64,000 bases of DNA from Rhizobiales bacterium UBA1912 (GTDB lineage: Bacteria > Pseudomonadota > Alphaproteobacteria > Rhizobiales > Devosiaceae). Positions 34,039 through 42,002 of this stretch are shown here, in pieces (the first letter of the stretch is position 1; every line of letters starts with the position of its first letter). The DNA lies in contig DDGC01000011.1 in the NCBI GenBank assembly GCA_002337455.1, positions 62,001 through 126,000 of the forward strand, given 5' to 3'. The notes under the pieces were generated by a model. That model was not told the DNA's origin. It saw only the letters and a list, made by a program, of their open reading frames with translations, and did no database searches. The position numbers and the translations under genes were made by a program.

Positions 34039-34171
34039 AAGGCCCCCTCACCCGTCGCTTCGCGCCGACCTCTCCCCCTAAGGGAGAGGTGTTTCGCGGC
34101 GCTTGCGGTATTTCTTACCTCTCCCGTGGGGGAGAGGTCGGATGGCGCAGCCAGACGGGTGAGGGGGCCTT
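34039..34171. repeat. Long inverted repeat (family B) between parC and the EEP gene
   Basis: The left arm AAGGCCCCCTCACCCGTCGC..CTCTCCCCCTAAGGG (34039-34090) and the right arm (34117-34171, ..GACGGGTGAGGGGGCCTT) are near-perfect inverted copies over about 50 bp. The element sits between two convergent genes (stop at 33997 and stop at 34186) and could fold into a hairpin that ends transcription from both sides, though without a T-run. Confidence 0.88.
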
Positions 34172-34185
34172 CCTGACCTTTGACC

Positions 34186-35202
34186 TCAGCCTTCGTCCCC
34201 CACTGAAAAATCCACGATGATCGGCAGATGGTCGCTGCCGCTCGGCTCGCCGGTGCGCAGGTCGTGGATGGCGATGGCGCCCCGTGTCATTACGTGGTCG
34301 ATGGGCAGGATGGGGACCATGGCCCGCCAGTCACGCAGGTAATACCAGAGCGTTGGGAAGGTCGGCAGGTTGAACGTGTGGCGCGTCAGCCCCGCCGCGC
34401 CCACGAACCCGCGCAGTGCATAGGACCACGGCGTCGAGTTGAAATCCCCGACAAGGATCAGCGGCGGCTCGACCCTGGAAAGCGCTTCGCTCAGGGTTGC
34501 GAACTGCTCGGCCTGCCGCGTGACGGGCGCCGGCCAGTCATTGTGCGTCGTGGCCAGCGAAAACGCCGGCCCGTCCTCGGTCTGGAAGCGCACGATGATC
34601 CGCGCCGTGCGGTCGGTGCTCATGATCGAGGACGAACACGCATCGGCATCGAGCGGCTCGAAGGGCAGCTTTGCATAAAGCCCCACAAAGGCCCGCTCGC
34701 CCCCGGCACAATACTGGAAATGGGGGTAGCGCTCGGTCAGAAGCGGGTGGATCACGCTGCGCAGGCCGGGGCTGTATTCCTGCAGCGCCACGATGTCGGC
34801 ATCGACAGCGGCGATATTGTCAACCACAGCTTCCGGCTGTTCATTGCGCCCGAAAACGTTGAACGTCATCAGCCTGTAGTTTTGCCCGGTCTGCGCGACG
34901 GTGGCGCGGGGCACGAGGCCCGTGACCAGTTCAGGAATATAGATAACGCTCGATGCGACGAACCCGGTGGCGGCGATGCTCAGTGCCAGGGCGAAAAGCA
35001 CTCTGAAGCGCACGAAGACCGGGCTGGCGATGACCAGCGCCAGAAGGCCGAAAAACAGTACCGGCTGGATGTGGTTGAACAGATCCATGGCCGGGTAGAT
35101 GAAGCCCAGAACGGCGACAATCGCCATGCCGGCCAGAACGCAGCATGCGAGAAGATAGCCGGCACCAACCAGCGCGGCCAGTATCTTGCCTATGGAGCGC
35201 AC
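34186..35202 (-). CDS. Membrane-anchored endonuclease/exonuclease/phosphatase (EEP) family protein
   Basis: This 338-residue protein has three N-terminal membrane helices (residues about 8-110) followed by a periplasmic EEP domain. EEP motifs are YRLMTFNVFGRN, DIVALQEYSPG (metal-binding Glu), ILVGDFNSTPWS, PIDHVMTRG and GSDHLPIIVDF (catalytic His). The family includes nucleases and phosphodiesterases; the membrane topology suggests an extracytoplasmic substrate, which cannot be named. The GTG start immediately follows the TAG stop of the arginyltransferase gene, so translation is probably coupled. Confidence 0.85.
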   Translation of the reverse strand: MRSIGKILAALVGAGYLLACCVLAGMAIVAVLGFIYPAMDLFNHIQPVLFFGLLALVIASPVFVRFRVLFALALSIAATGFVASSVIYIPELVTGLVPRATVAQTGQNYRLMTFNVFGRNEQPEAVVDNIAAVDADIVALQEYSPGLRSVIHPLLTERYPHFQYCAGGERAFVGLYAKLPFEPLDADACSSSIMSTDRTARIIVRFQTEDGPAFSLATTHNDWPAPVTRQAEQFATLSEALSRVEPPLILVGDFNSTPWSYALRGFVGAAGLTRHTFNLPTFPTLWYYLRDWRAMVPILPIDHVMTRGAIAIHDLRTGEPSGSDHLPIIVDFSVGDEG

Positions 35203-35961
35203 CTATTCGGGTTCCGCGCCGGTCTCGGGGTCGAGGTCTACCCAGCCGCGGGAACCGCGCTGCACCTCAAGGGGCTGGAACGCTGCCTTGTAGGCCATTT
35301 TCGGGGAATCCTTGACCCAGTATCCCAGATAGAGATAGCCGCCAGCCAGCCGGGCGCGGGCGATATGGTCGAGGATCATCATGGTGCCGAGCCCGCGCTT
35401 GGCCAGCGCCGGATCGAAAAAGCTGTAGACCATTGAAAGCCCGTCGGGCAGGGGGTCGGTCAGGGCAGCGGCCACGAGCTGGCCCGCCACCCCGTCCGGG
35501 CCGTCGGCGGCCAGCCGGTACTCGACGAGCACCGACTGAACCGGGGTATCCTCGACCATGAATTCATAGTCGAGATAGCTCATCTGGGTCATGCCGCCGC
35601 CATCGTGCCGCGACTCGAGATAGCGCTTGAACAGCCCGTACTGCTCGGCCGAAACGATGGGCGCGACCACTTCGGCCACGATGTCGGAATTTTGCTTGAG
35701 ATTGCGCCGATGGCGGGTTGCGGGCAGGAAATCGATGGCGCGCACGCGCACCGATTGGCAGGCGTCGCAATCAAGGCACGCCGGACGGTAAATCAGGTTC
35801 TGCGAACGGCGGAACCCGTGATCGGACAACAGATGGTGCAGCGCCACAGCCCGCCGGCCCGACAGATGCGTAAAAAGCTTCCGTTCCTGCCTGCCATCCA
35901 GATAGGGGCAGGGCGAAGGGGCGGTTAGAAAGAACTGGGCGCTTTCAGGCGTTTGGTCCAT
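35203..35961 (-). CDS. bpt: Arginyl/leucyl-tRNA-protein transferase
   Basis: This 252-residue transferase adds an amino acid from tRNA to proteins with N-terminal Asp/Glu, marking them for ClpAP degradation. Motifs are CPYLDGRQERKLFTHL at the N-terminus, RPACLDCDACQSVRVRA, and the C-terminal GNAT-like segment SMVYSFFDPALAKRGLGTMM plus YLGYWVKDSPKMAYKAAF. The bacterial branch (Bpt) usually uses leucine; which amino acid is used here cannot be read from sequence. It lies directly upstream of the EEP gene. Confidence 0.93.
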   Translation of the reverse strand: MDQTPESAQFFLTAPSPCPYLDGRQERKLFTHLSGRRAVALHHLLSDHGFRRSQNLIYRPACLDCDACQSVRVRAIDFLPATRHRRNLKQNSDIVAEVVAPIVSAEQYGLFKRYLESRHDGGGMTQMSYLDYEFMVEDTPVQSVLVEYRLAADGPDGVAGQLVAAALTDPLPDGLSMVYSFFDPALAKRGLGTMMILDHIARARLAGGYLYLGYWVKDSPKMAYKAAFQPLEVQRGSRGWVDLDPETGAEPE

Positions 35962-36031
35962 TTAGGCTGCTCGGCGCGGAAAACGTTTGGCCCGAGTGTA
36001 ATCGCACGAACCCCGGGGTGCAACGCGACAA

Positions 36032-36559
36032 TCAACTCGGGCTGCTGTCGGCCCGCGTATGGGCCTGCCAGTGCCGCACCATGGGTGAGCGCCGGACCAT
36101 CAGCGTGCCCACCACCATGTCGTGCAGCAATTGGCGGCGCGGGGTGAACAACCCGATCAGCACGATAAACGGCGTCAGCAGCGAACAACTGATCCAGAAC
36201 ACCACGACATGGATCATCGCCATCCAGCCGTCCAGCGTGGTCTCGCGGGTCGGGGTGAGTACGATGTCGGTGGCCCGCATACCCAGCGTGGCCCGCGCCG
36301 GCGAACCCAACGTCACCGCATAATAGGCAACGAAGGTGACCGGTACGATCAGCGGGATCGATAGCCAGGTCAGCCCGAACGTGAAGATGCCCAGAATACC
36401 GGCAAGCAGCGTAACGATAAGGATCGCGGCGCCCATGATGACGCAGTCGATCACAAAGGCCACGACGCGCCGCGTCAGAATGCTGTCGAACAGTTCCGGG
36501 GACGTGTTGGGACTGGGAAGGTCGTCACGCAACATGCGGCCCAGAAAATCGGTTGCCAT
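36032..36559 (-). CDS. RDD-family membrane protein
   Basis: This 175-residue protein has three or four membrane helices. The name-giving Arg and Asp residues lie in ILTRRVVAFVIDCVIMGAAI at the first helix, and later GSPARATLGMRATDIVLTP is typical of the family. RDD proteins are widespread and poorly understood; some are linked to Na+/H+ exchange or stress tolerance. It lies 70 bp upstream of the tRNA-protein transferase gene on the same strand. Confidence 0.85.
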   Translation of the reverse strand: MATDFLGRMLRDDLPSPNTSPELFDSILTRRVVAFVIDCVIMGAAILIVTLLAGILGIFTFGLTWLSIPLIVPVTFVAYYAVTLGSPARATLGMRATDIVLTPTRETTLDGWMAMIHVVVFWISCSLLTPFIVLIGLFTPRRQLLHDMVVGTLMVRRSPMVRHWQAHTRADSSPS

Positions 36560-36642
36560 CGTTCAATTCTCCTCGATTGCCCAACACATGTGGTGTGGCA
36601 GGCAAAATGACAAGAGGTGTGAAGGCGATATAGGGGCGGTGC

Positions 36643-37287
36643 CTACTCGGCGGGCCGCGTCGCATGGGGGCGCAGTTCCGCAAGGGCCTGTCGTGTAACG
36701 ACCGTTGCGCCCTGAAGCGCCAGAATGCCCATGATCGCTGCAACCAGAACGTCGGGCCAACCGGTGCCGGTGCCGAACACCCCCGCCGCTGCCAGCAACA
36801 CGGCCATGTTGCTCACCACGTCGTTGCGGGTGCATATCCATGCCGAGCGCATGTTGCTGTCACCACTCCGGAAGCGCCACAAAAGCCCAAAGCTCGCGGC
36901 GTTGGCCACAAGCGCGCTGAGCCCGACGATCCCCATCGTATAGGCATGGGGCGTTGCGCCGGTCATCACGTTCCAGCCCGCAACGCCAAGAACCCATATG
37001 CCGAACGCGCCCATGGTCAGCGCCTTGGCCAGCGAGGCACGGGCGCGAATGTGCAGGGCATGCCCTACAACGAAAAGACTGATGCCATAATTGGCTGCAT
37101 CTCCCAGAAAATCCAGGGCATCGGCCTGCAGCGATGCCGAGTGCGATGCGATACCGGCCCCGATTTCGACAACGAACATCACGGCATTGATCGCCAATAC
37201 GGCCCACAGGACGCGGCGGTATATCTTGTCGGCCTGGGCTCTCGCCGCCTGGTCTATGTCATTGTGATTGCAGCACGATCCGCTCAT
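36643..37287 (-). CDS. Cation diffusion facilitator (metal efflux) protein
   Basis: This 214-residue protein of the CDF/CzcD superfamily exports divalent metal ions such as Zn2+ or Cd2+ in exchange for protons. Transmembrane helix 2 carries SHSASLQADALDFLGDAANY and a later helix RSAWICTRNDVVSNMAVLLA, supplying the His/Asp transport-site residues. A cysteine-histidine start (MSGSCCNHND) could bind metal. The cytoplasmic C-terminal domain of larger CDFs is missing, as in the short CzcD-related group. It is divergent from a MerR-type regulator, with a metalloregulatory operator between them. Confidence 0.85.
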   Translation of the reverse strand: MSGSCCNHNDIDQAARAQADKIYRRVLWAVLAINAVMFVVEIGAGIASHSASLQADALDFLGDAANYGISLFVVGHALHIRARASLAKALTMGAFGIWVLGVAGWNVMTGATPHAYTMGIVGLSALVANAASFGLLWRFRSGDSNMRSAWICTRNDVVSNMAVLLAAAGVFGTGTGWPDVLVAAIMGILALQGATVVTRQALAELRPHATRPAE

Positions 37288-37317
37288 TGGGCTCAGTCTT
37301 TCATTGAAATCGCGCCG

Positions 37318-37348
37318 ATGCTAAAATCTCTAGTGACTAGAGGAGCAA
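37318..37348 (-). promoter_or_regulatory. MerR-type operator/promoter with 19-bp spacer
   Basis: On the minus strand, -35 TTGCTC (37348-37343) and -10 TAGCAT (37323-37318) are separated by exactly 19 bp. The spacer contains the perfect dyad CTCTAGT-C-ACTAGAG (37328-37342). An over-long spacer with a central dyad is the hallmark of promoters that MerR-family activators untwist. It faces the efflux gene, and the dyad ends 13 bp before the regulator's start codon, so it can also autoregulate. Confidence 0.85.
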
Positions 37349-37355
37349 GTGCGAA

Positions 37356-37760
37356 ATGAAGAATTTTCCGATCGGTGAGGCGGCGCAGCGCAGCGGGGTC
37401 AAAGTCCCGACCATTCGCTATTACGAGCAGATCGGCCTAGTGCCCGCGCCCGTCCGCACGGCGGGCAACCGGCGCCTCTATGACGATGAAAGCGTCCGCC
37501 GGCTGTTCTTCATCCTCCACGCCCGCCAACTCGGCTTCGAGATCGATGCGATCCGCACCATGCTCGACTTGCAGGACAATCCCGACCAATCCTGCGAGCA
37601 GGTCGATGCAATCGCCACGGGTCGGATTGCCGAAATCGAGCTGCGCATTTCGCGGTTGACGGCGCTAAAGGCCGAACTGTCGACGATGCTGGATCAGTGC
37701 AGGCAGGGCCGGATTGCGCAGTGCCGCGTCATCGAGACACTATCGGCGGCGCCGGGATAG
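37356..37760 (+). CDS. MerR-family metal-responsive regulator (ZntR/CadR-like)
   Basis: This 134-residue regulator has an N-terminal winged helix (FPIGEAAQRSGVKVPTIRYY) and the dimerisation helix. Cys80, Cys115 and Cys123 (DQSCEQ, DQCRQGRIAQCRV) match the metal-binding cysteine positions of Zn/Cd/Pb sensors such as ZntR. It should activate the divergent cation efflux gene when metal is present, through the dyad at 37328-37342. Which metal is sensed cannot be decided; the three Cys and lack of a copper-type CxxxxxxC-only loop argue against CueR. Confidence 0.88.
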   Translation: MKNFPIGEAAQRSGVKVPTIRYYEQIGLVPAPVRTAGNRRLYDDESVRRLFFILHARQLGFEIDAIRTMLDLQDNPDQSCEQVDAIATGRIAEIELRISRLTALKAELSTMLDQCRQGRIAQCRVIETLSAAPG

Positions 37761-37924
37761 GGGGGAGCGTGATGGTGGCGGCATGCCAAAATTGAAAGGG
37801 ACGCCTGAGTGGCCATTCACGGCCATCCCGGCAGCGTCCTAAGAGCTGAGAACGAGAGCTCTGGACTTTTGCATCATCCCCACGCAGCTTGGAAATCCGC
37901 GGAACAAATCTCTAAGGACTTTTG

Positions 37925-38434
37925 ATGAGCGCACGCTTATCGACGGCAATCAGAATCGGCGAAGTCGCAAGGGCCATTTTACGAAAGACCCAGAGTTTTC
38001 CCGACCGAGACTTTGAGAAGTTGGAAGTCGGGCGCAATCTTAAGGACATTGGTGTTGAGCCGATGCTTCTTGCGCTTTCGATGGAGTTGGCACTCAAAGC
38101 GTGGTTCGTTTTTGACTTCGATGATCCGAAGCATCCCAAAACACATGACCTTGCCAAGCTGTTCGATAAGCTCAAGTCAGAAAGCAGGGAAAAACTTGAC
38201 GCGGCGTTTAGGAGATCAGTGGCACCTTACCACCCCAATGGCTTCTATGCTGAATACGGTATTCGTGACGTCCTGTTTCAGTACAAAAATGCCTTCACCG
38301 ACTGGCGTTATCTCCATGAGCCCAAAACGAAAATGTTTGAGCAGGGTGCTTTCGAGGCAACGCTGGAACTGGTGCTAGTAGAGTTCGACAAAAGATATAC
38401 CATCGAGCGGGTGGAGCCTATCTGGAAACTCTAA
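37925..38434 (+). CDS. HEPN-like protein of unknown function
   Basis: This 169-residue, mostly helical protein contains MLLALSMELALKAWFVFDFD followed by KHPKTHDLAKLFDKL, the pattern of HEPN-type four-helix proteins (a conserved helix, then H-x-L). RRSVAPYH gives an R-x5-H spacing as in HEPN ribonucleases, but not at the usual place, so the catalytic reading is weak. Base composition is clearly more AT-rich than its neighbours, and no nucleotidyltransferase partner is adjacent. It looks like an acquired single gene. A TTG codon directly precedes the ATG; I use the ATG. Confidence 0.55.
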   Translation: MSARLSTAIRIGEVARAILRKTQSFPDRDFEKLEVGRNLKDIGVEPMLLALSMELALKAWFVFDFDDPKHPKTHDLAKLFDKLKSESREKLDAAFRRSVAPYHPNGFYAEYGIRDVLFQYKNAFTDWRYLHEPKTKMFEQGAFEATLELVLVEFDKRYTIERVEPIWKL

Positions 38435-38516
38435 TACCCACGTCCATTTTCGACCCCATTTCGGCCGATTAGTCGATGTGATATCTGCGACGTAAGCAGA
38501 CATCAGGGCCCGCTCA

Positions 38517-39272
38517 ATGAAACTCCAAAAGTCCTTCATACCTTCGCGTGAGCCTGGCGTTGCTCTGGAGATCGTCACCGCGAAGCCCAGCGGAGAAGGT
38601 CCGCATCCAACCATTGTGTTCCACCATGGCTCCACTGGGAATGGTCGGAACAAATCGCTCTACACCAGAACGGTGGCTCCTGCGGTCGTGGCAAACTACT
38701 TTGTCGAACGCGGCTGGATGGCACTGTTCCCGCAACGAAGGGGAAGAGGGAAATCTGGCGGCGTATATGGGGAAGGGCTTGGTGCAGACGGCTCCGGCTA
38801 TTCCTGTGACGTTGAAATCGCGATTGCAGGCTTCGAGCGAGCAGTTGAGGACGTCGATGCCGTCGTCGACCATTTGTATGGCCGAACTGACGTGGATCCG
38901 GAAAGGCTTCTCATTGGGGGCGTTTCACGCGGAGGTATCTTGGCTATCGCGTATGCCGGGATGAGGCCAAATACGTTTCGCGGCTCCATCAACTTCAACG
39001 GTGGATGGCTCGGGAGGGGGTGTCCAAACCATGAAATCGTCAATCCGCTGCTTTTCAAGCGAGGCGCGCCTGCGGGGGTGAAAACCCTTTGGCTGCATGG
39101 CAGTTACGACCAATATTATCGGCTGTCGCACTGCAGGGGGAACTTCGACCAATTCAGGTCCGCAGGTGGCGAGGGAAATTTCGTCGCGGCGCCCATGGGG
39201 CACGCATTGATGTTCAAGCCTGCTCTTTGGACGCAACACGTGGACCAATACATTCAAAGCGCAGTGGATTGA
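38517..39272 (+). CDS. Dienelactone-hydrolase-like alpha/beta hydrolase
   Basis: This 251-residue alpha/beta hydrolase has a complete catalytic triad: Ser137 in IGGVSRGGILAIAY, Asp198 in LWLHGSYDQYY and His229 in APMGHALMF. The oxyanion strand is TIVFHHGSTGNGRN. No signal peptide is seen. It resembles dienelactone hydrolase or acyl-peptidase-type cytoplasmic esterases; the substrate is unknown. It shares the lower GC and isolated setting of the HEPN-like gene 82 bp upstream, and the pair may have arrived together. Confidence 0.75.
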   Translation: MKLQKSFIPSREPGVALEIVTAKPSGEGPHPTIVFHHGSTGNGRNKSLYTRTVAPAVVANYFVERGWMALFPQRRGRGKSGGVYGEGLGADGSGYSCDVEIAIAGFERAVEDVDAVVDHLYGRTDVDPERLLIGGVSRGGILAIAYAGMRPNTFRGSINFNGGWLGRGCPNHEIVNPLLFKRGAPAGVKTLWLHGSYDQYYRLSHCRGNFDQFRSAGGEGNFVAAPMGHALMFKPALWTQHVDQYIQSAVD

Positions 39273-39445
39273 GCAAAAGTATCAAGTCGGGTTTGCGACG
39301 AGCCGAGCCCAAAAGCAGACAGTCCCAAACCACCCTTAGCGGTCCTCCGCGTCGGTTAACAAACGTGCAAAGTTCGCTGCCAGCTGGATCTCGGCAATAA
39401 TCCCGCGGGCGACAGGCTAGGGGAGAAGCACGGCCTTCGCCAATC

Positions 39446-40453
39446 CTAGCCATTGACCTTACGCGCCATATCCAGCGCGAAATACGTCAATATCCCCGAG
39501 CAGCCGGCGCGCTTGAAGGCCATCAGGCTTTCGGCCATCGCCGCCTCGCGGTCCAGAATGCCCGCTTGCGCCGCGTGGGCGATCATCGCGTATTCGCCAG
39601 ACACCTGGTAGGCAAACACCGGCACGTCGAACCGATCCTTGAGCATGCGGCAGATATCGAGATAGGGCATGCCGGGCTTGACCATGATCCAGTCGGCGCC
39701 CTCGGCGAGATCCTGCTCGACCTCGCGGATGGCGTCTTCGGCATTGGACGGGTCCATCTGGTAGGAGAGCTTGGTGCCCTTGAGGCGCCCGCCCGAACCT
39801 ACAGCGTCGCGGAACGGGCCGTAAAAGGCAGAAGCGTATTTAGCGGCGTAGGAGAGGAGAATGGTCTTTTCGAACCCCTCGTCATCCAGCGCGCCGCGGA
39901 TCGCCCCGATACGGCCGTCCATCATGTCGGACGGTGCAATAACATCGGCCCCGGACTGCGCCTGAACCAGCGCCTGCTTGACCAGAATCGAGACTGTCTC
40001 GTCGTTGAGGATTTCCTCGCCTGCCATGACCCCGTCATGGCCGTGGCTGGTATAGGGGTCGAGCGCCACGTCGGCCACCAGCCCGATTTCGGGTACCGCA
40101 TCCTTGATGGCCGACAGCGTGCGGCACACCAGATTGTCGCGATTGGTCGCCTCGGCGCCGTCCTCGGTGCGTTTGGAGGGGTCGGTATTGGGAAACAGCG
40201 CCATGGCAGGGATGCCTTCGGCGTGGGCCGCCTTGGCTGCCTCGACCGCCAGATCGACGCTCAACCTTTCGACGCCCGGCATTGTCGCCACCGGCTGGCG
40301 TTCATTGTGACCCTCGATCACAAAGATCGGCCAGATCAGATCGGAGGGGGTCAATACAGTCTCGGCCACCAGATTGCGGCTCCAGCCCGCCATGCGCGGC
40401 CTGCGCAGCCGCCGGCCACCGAGAAAGTCCATATCGTGCTTTTCCCAACTCAT
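39446..40453 (-). CDS. hemB: Delta-aminolevulinic acid dehydratase (porphobilinogen synthase)
   Basis: This 335-residue haem-pathway enzyme joins two ALA molecules into porphobilinogen. The Schiff-base lysine region LLSYAAKYASAFYGPFRDAV is present, as is the second active-site lysine in DWIMVKPGMPYLD. In the metal loop the usual zinc cysteines are replaced: it reads VALDPYTSHGHDG, the Asp-rich form of Mg2+-dependent enzymes, as in Rhizobium-type HemB. I chose the ATG at 40453 (MSWEKHDMDFLGGRRL); a longer start would run into the divergent promoter region. Confidence 0.96.
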   Translation of the reverse strand: MSWEKHDMDFLGGRRLRRPRMAGWSRNLVAETVLTPSDLIWPIFVIEGHNERQPVATMPGVERLSVDLAVEAAKAAHAEGIPAMALFPNTDPSKRTEDGAEATNRDNLVCRTLSAIKDAVPEIGLVADVALDPYTSHGHDGVMAGEEILNDETVSILVKQALVQAQSGADVIAPSDMMDGRIGAIRGALDDEGFEKTILLSYAAKYASAFYGPFRDAVGSGGRLKGTKLSYQMDPSNAEDAIREVEQDLAEGADWIMVKPGMPYLDICRMLKDRFDVPVFAYQVSGEYAMIAHAAQAGILDREAAMAESLMAFKRAGCSGILTYFALDMARKVNG

Positions 40454-40601
40454 CGATCCGTCCACTCCGCATATCACAGATGCGTTCAATATCAGCCCCG
40501 GGCGGCGGCGCAAAGGGACCAGACGACGCGGGCGTTGGCCAATCAAACCTTGTCCCATCCGCCCAAATCACGTTAGCTCTGGCCGACCGGGGGATTGTTC
40601 C

Positions 40602-40991
40602 ATGGATATCAGAAACGAACCGCTCGGGCTCTTCGCCCGCATACTGGCCCTGCTCAGCCTGTTCATCGGGCTCGGCGATGCGGCGCGCCTGCTTGGCCTG
40701 GGGGGCGGTTCGGCAAGTCCCATCCTCACCATCGGCACCATGGGCTTCGTCCTGCTTGCAGCCCTGACCCTCATGCGCCTGTTTGCGTCGGTGGGCCTGT
40801 GGATACACTCGTCATGGGGTGCCGTTGTGCTGGCCGCCTCTCTGGTGATCGAGATCGGCTTTTATCTGACGGGCAGCAATTGGGTTAGTTTGGGTTTGTG
40901 GAGTTTTATCTTCAAACTTGCAGTGATGCTGGCAACTTTTGGACTTTTGACCCTGGCGCAGCTTTCGACGCAACGACAGTTGGCTGATTAA
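40602..40991 (+). CDS. Four-helix membrane protein of unknown function
   Basis: This 129-residue integral membrane protein has four predicted helices (ARILALLSLFIGLGDAARLL; TMGFVLLAALTLMRLFASVG; AVVLAASLVIEIGFYL; IFKLAVMLATFGLLTLAQLS). It resembles a small membrane protein found next to ldtR in many Hyphomicrobiales (I believe the DUF6163 group, not certain). It is divergent from hemB and about 260 bp upstream of ldtR. The ATG at 40602 was chosen over in-frame upstream starts that overlap hemB. Confidence 0.75.
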   Translation: MDIRNEPLGLFARILALLSLFIGLGDAARLLGLGGGSASPILTIGTMGFVLLAALTLMRLFASVGLWIHSSWGAVVLAASLVIEIGFYLTGSNWVSLGLWSFIFKLAVMLATFGLLTLAQLSTQRQLAD

Positions 40992-41144
40992 GATTGGTCA
41001 TCTCCGGGCTGGCGTTGGGTGGACCACCGGGCATCCGCGGGGCGTCACGGCATCCGGGGCTTTGGCCGCGTAACGAGCCGTAAAGGTTACAGTTTTCGAT
41101 ACAGGTGTAAGAAACTGAAAACCAAAAAAACTCAAGTTTCCCCG

Positions 41145-41170
41145 TAAGATACCATTAAGGCTGTATCTTA
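41145..41170. promoter_or_regulatory. Perfect inverted repeat upstream of ldtR (candidate LdtR operator)
   Basis: TAAGATAC (41145-41152) and GTATCTTA (41163-41170) are perfect 8-bp inverted half-sites separated by 10 bp, in an AT-rich stretch 82 bp before the ldtR start. MarR-family regulators bind such palindromes and commonly repress themselves, so this is the best candidate operator in the 260-bp gap. Confidence 0.55.
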
Positions 41171-41251
41171 AACCGATCTTATGGGCGGCCCGCTAGATTG
41201 CCCTCACAGACGCGAAAAATCGCGCTAAAAAATTACAGTGAGGCAGAACCA

Positions 41252-41752
41252 ATGGCTAACAATCTTTCCGCTGCAAAGGCCGATGAACCCAAGAGCCTGA
41301 AGCCGCTCTATCTCGAAGCCGTTTCCCGCGTCGAACGCCTGCACCGCCGGCTTCTCGACCTGGTCAAGGACGAGTTCGACCGCATGGGCTGGGACGACAT
41401 CAACCCGGTCCAGGCTCTGCTGATGTTCAACATCGGCGACAGCGAATTGACGGCCGGCGAACTTCGCACCCGCGGCTACTATCTGGGTTCGAACGTCTCG
41501 TACAATCTCAAGAAACTGGTCGATACCGGCTACATCTTCCAGGAGCGTTCCAAGACCGACCGCCGCTCGGTGCGCATCCGCCTCACGCCCAAGGGCGAAG
41601 AGGTCGCGGAAGTGATCGACGAGCTTTACGACCGCCACCTCAACTCGATCGAAAAGGTCGGCGGACTGGGCGAATCGGATTTTTCGGGCCTCAACACAGC
41701 CCTCTCGCGCCTCGAGCGTTTTTGGGTCGATCAGATCCTTTACAAGCTCTAA
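41252..41752 (+). CDS. ldtR: MarR-family transcriptional regulator LdtR
   Basis: This 166-residue MarR-type regulator has the winged-helix segment ELTAGELRTRGYYLGSNVSY followed by NLKKLVDTGYIFQ, and the wing KTDRRSVRIRLTPKGEEVAE. LdtR was described in Candidatus Liberibacter asiaticus and Sinorhizobium as the regulator of the neighbouring L,D-transpeptidase gene ldtP; here ldtP lies directly downstream, supporting the same name. The start at 41252 (MANNLSAAKADEPKS) is preferred over an upstream one. A terminator separates it from ldtP. Confidence 0.9.
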   Translation: MANNLSAAKADEPKSLKPLYLEAVSRVERLHRRLLDLVKDEFDRMGWDDINPVQALLMFNIGDSELTAGELRTRGYYLGSNVSYNLKKLVDTGYIFQERSKTDRRSVRIRLTPKGEEVAEVIDELYDRHLNSIEKVGGLGESDFSGLNTALSRLERFWVDQILYKL

Positions 41753-41791
41753 ACCACGCTTTTTGTGGCATTGCCGCCACACTCGAAACGC

Positions 41792-41820
41792 AAACGCCGG
41801 CTCCAGGGCCGGCGTTTCTC
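41792..41820 (+). terminator. Intrinsic terminator of ldtR
   Basis: The stem AAACGCCGG / CCGGCGTTT, with an 8-nt loop, is followed by CTC. It begins 40 bp past ldtR. The remaining gap to ldtP (41821-42002) should hold the ldtP promoter; I see no clear consensus. Confidence 0.75.
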
Positions 41821-42002
41821 ATTTGCGCCGCAAACTCTTTTTAGCTGACGGGTTGTCGATATATGACGCTCCCGGATTTTTACGTGGATGGTTGGCCAGC
41901 TGCAGGGTGGTCAAAGTCCGGTGAGCGGCGTTGTGGTCCTGCGCGCCATCAGGCAAAAGGATCGCTCGGCGCCCCGGCTCTCTCGATAGGTGAACTTACG
42001 CG

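Noticed and set aside
34228..35436. 402-codon + strand frame opposite the EEP and transferase genes
   Set aside because: Antisense shadow of high-GC genes; it spans two well-recognised genes on the other strand.
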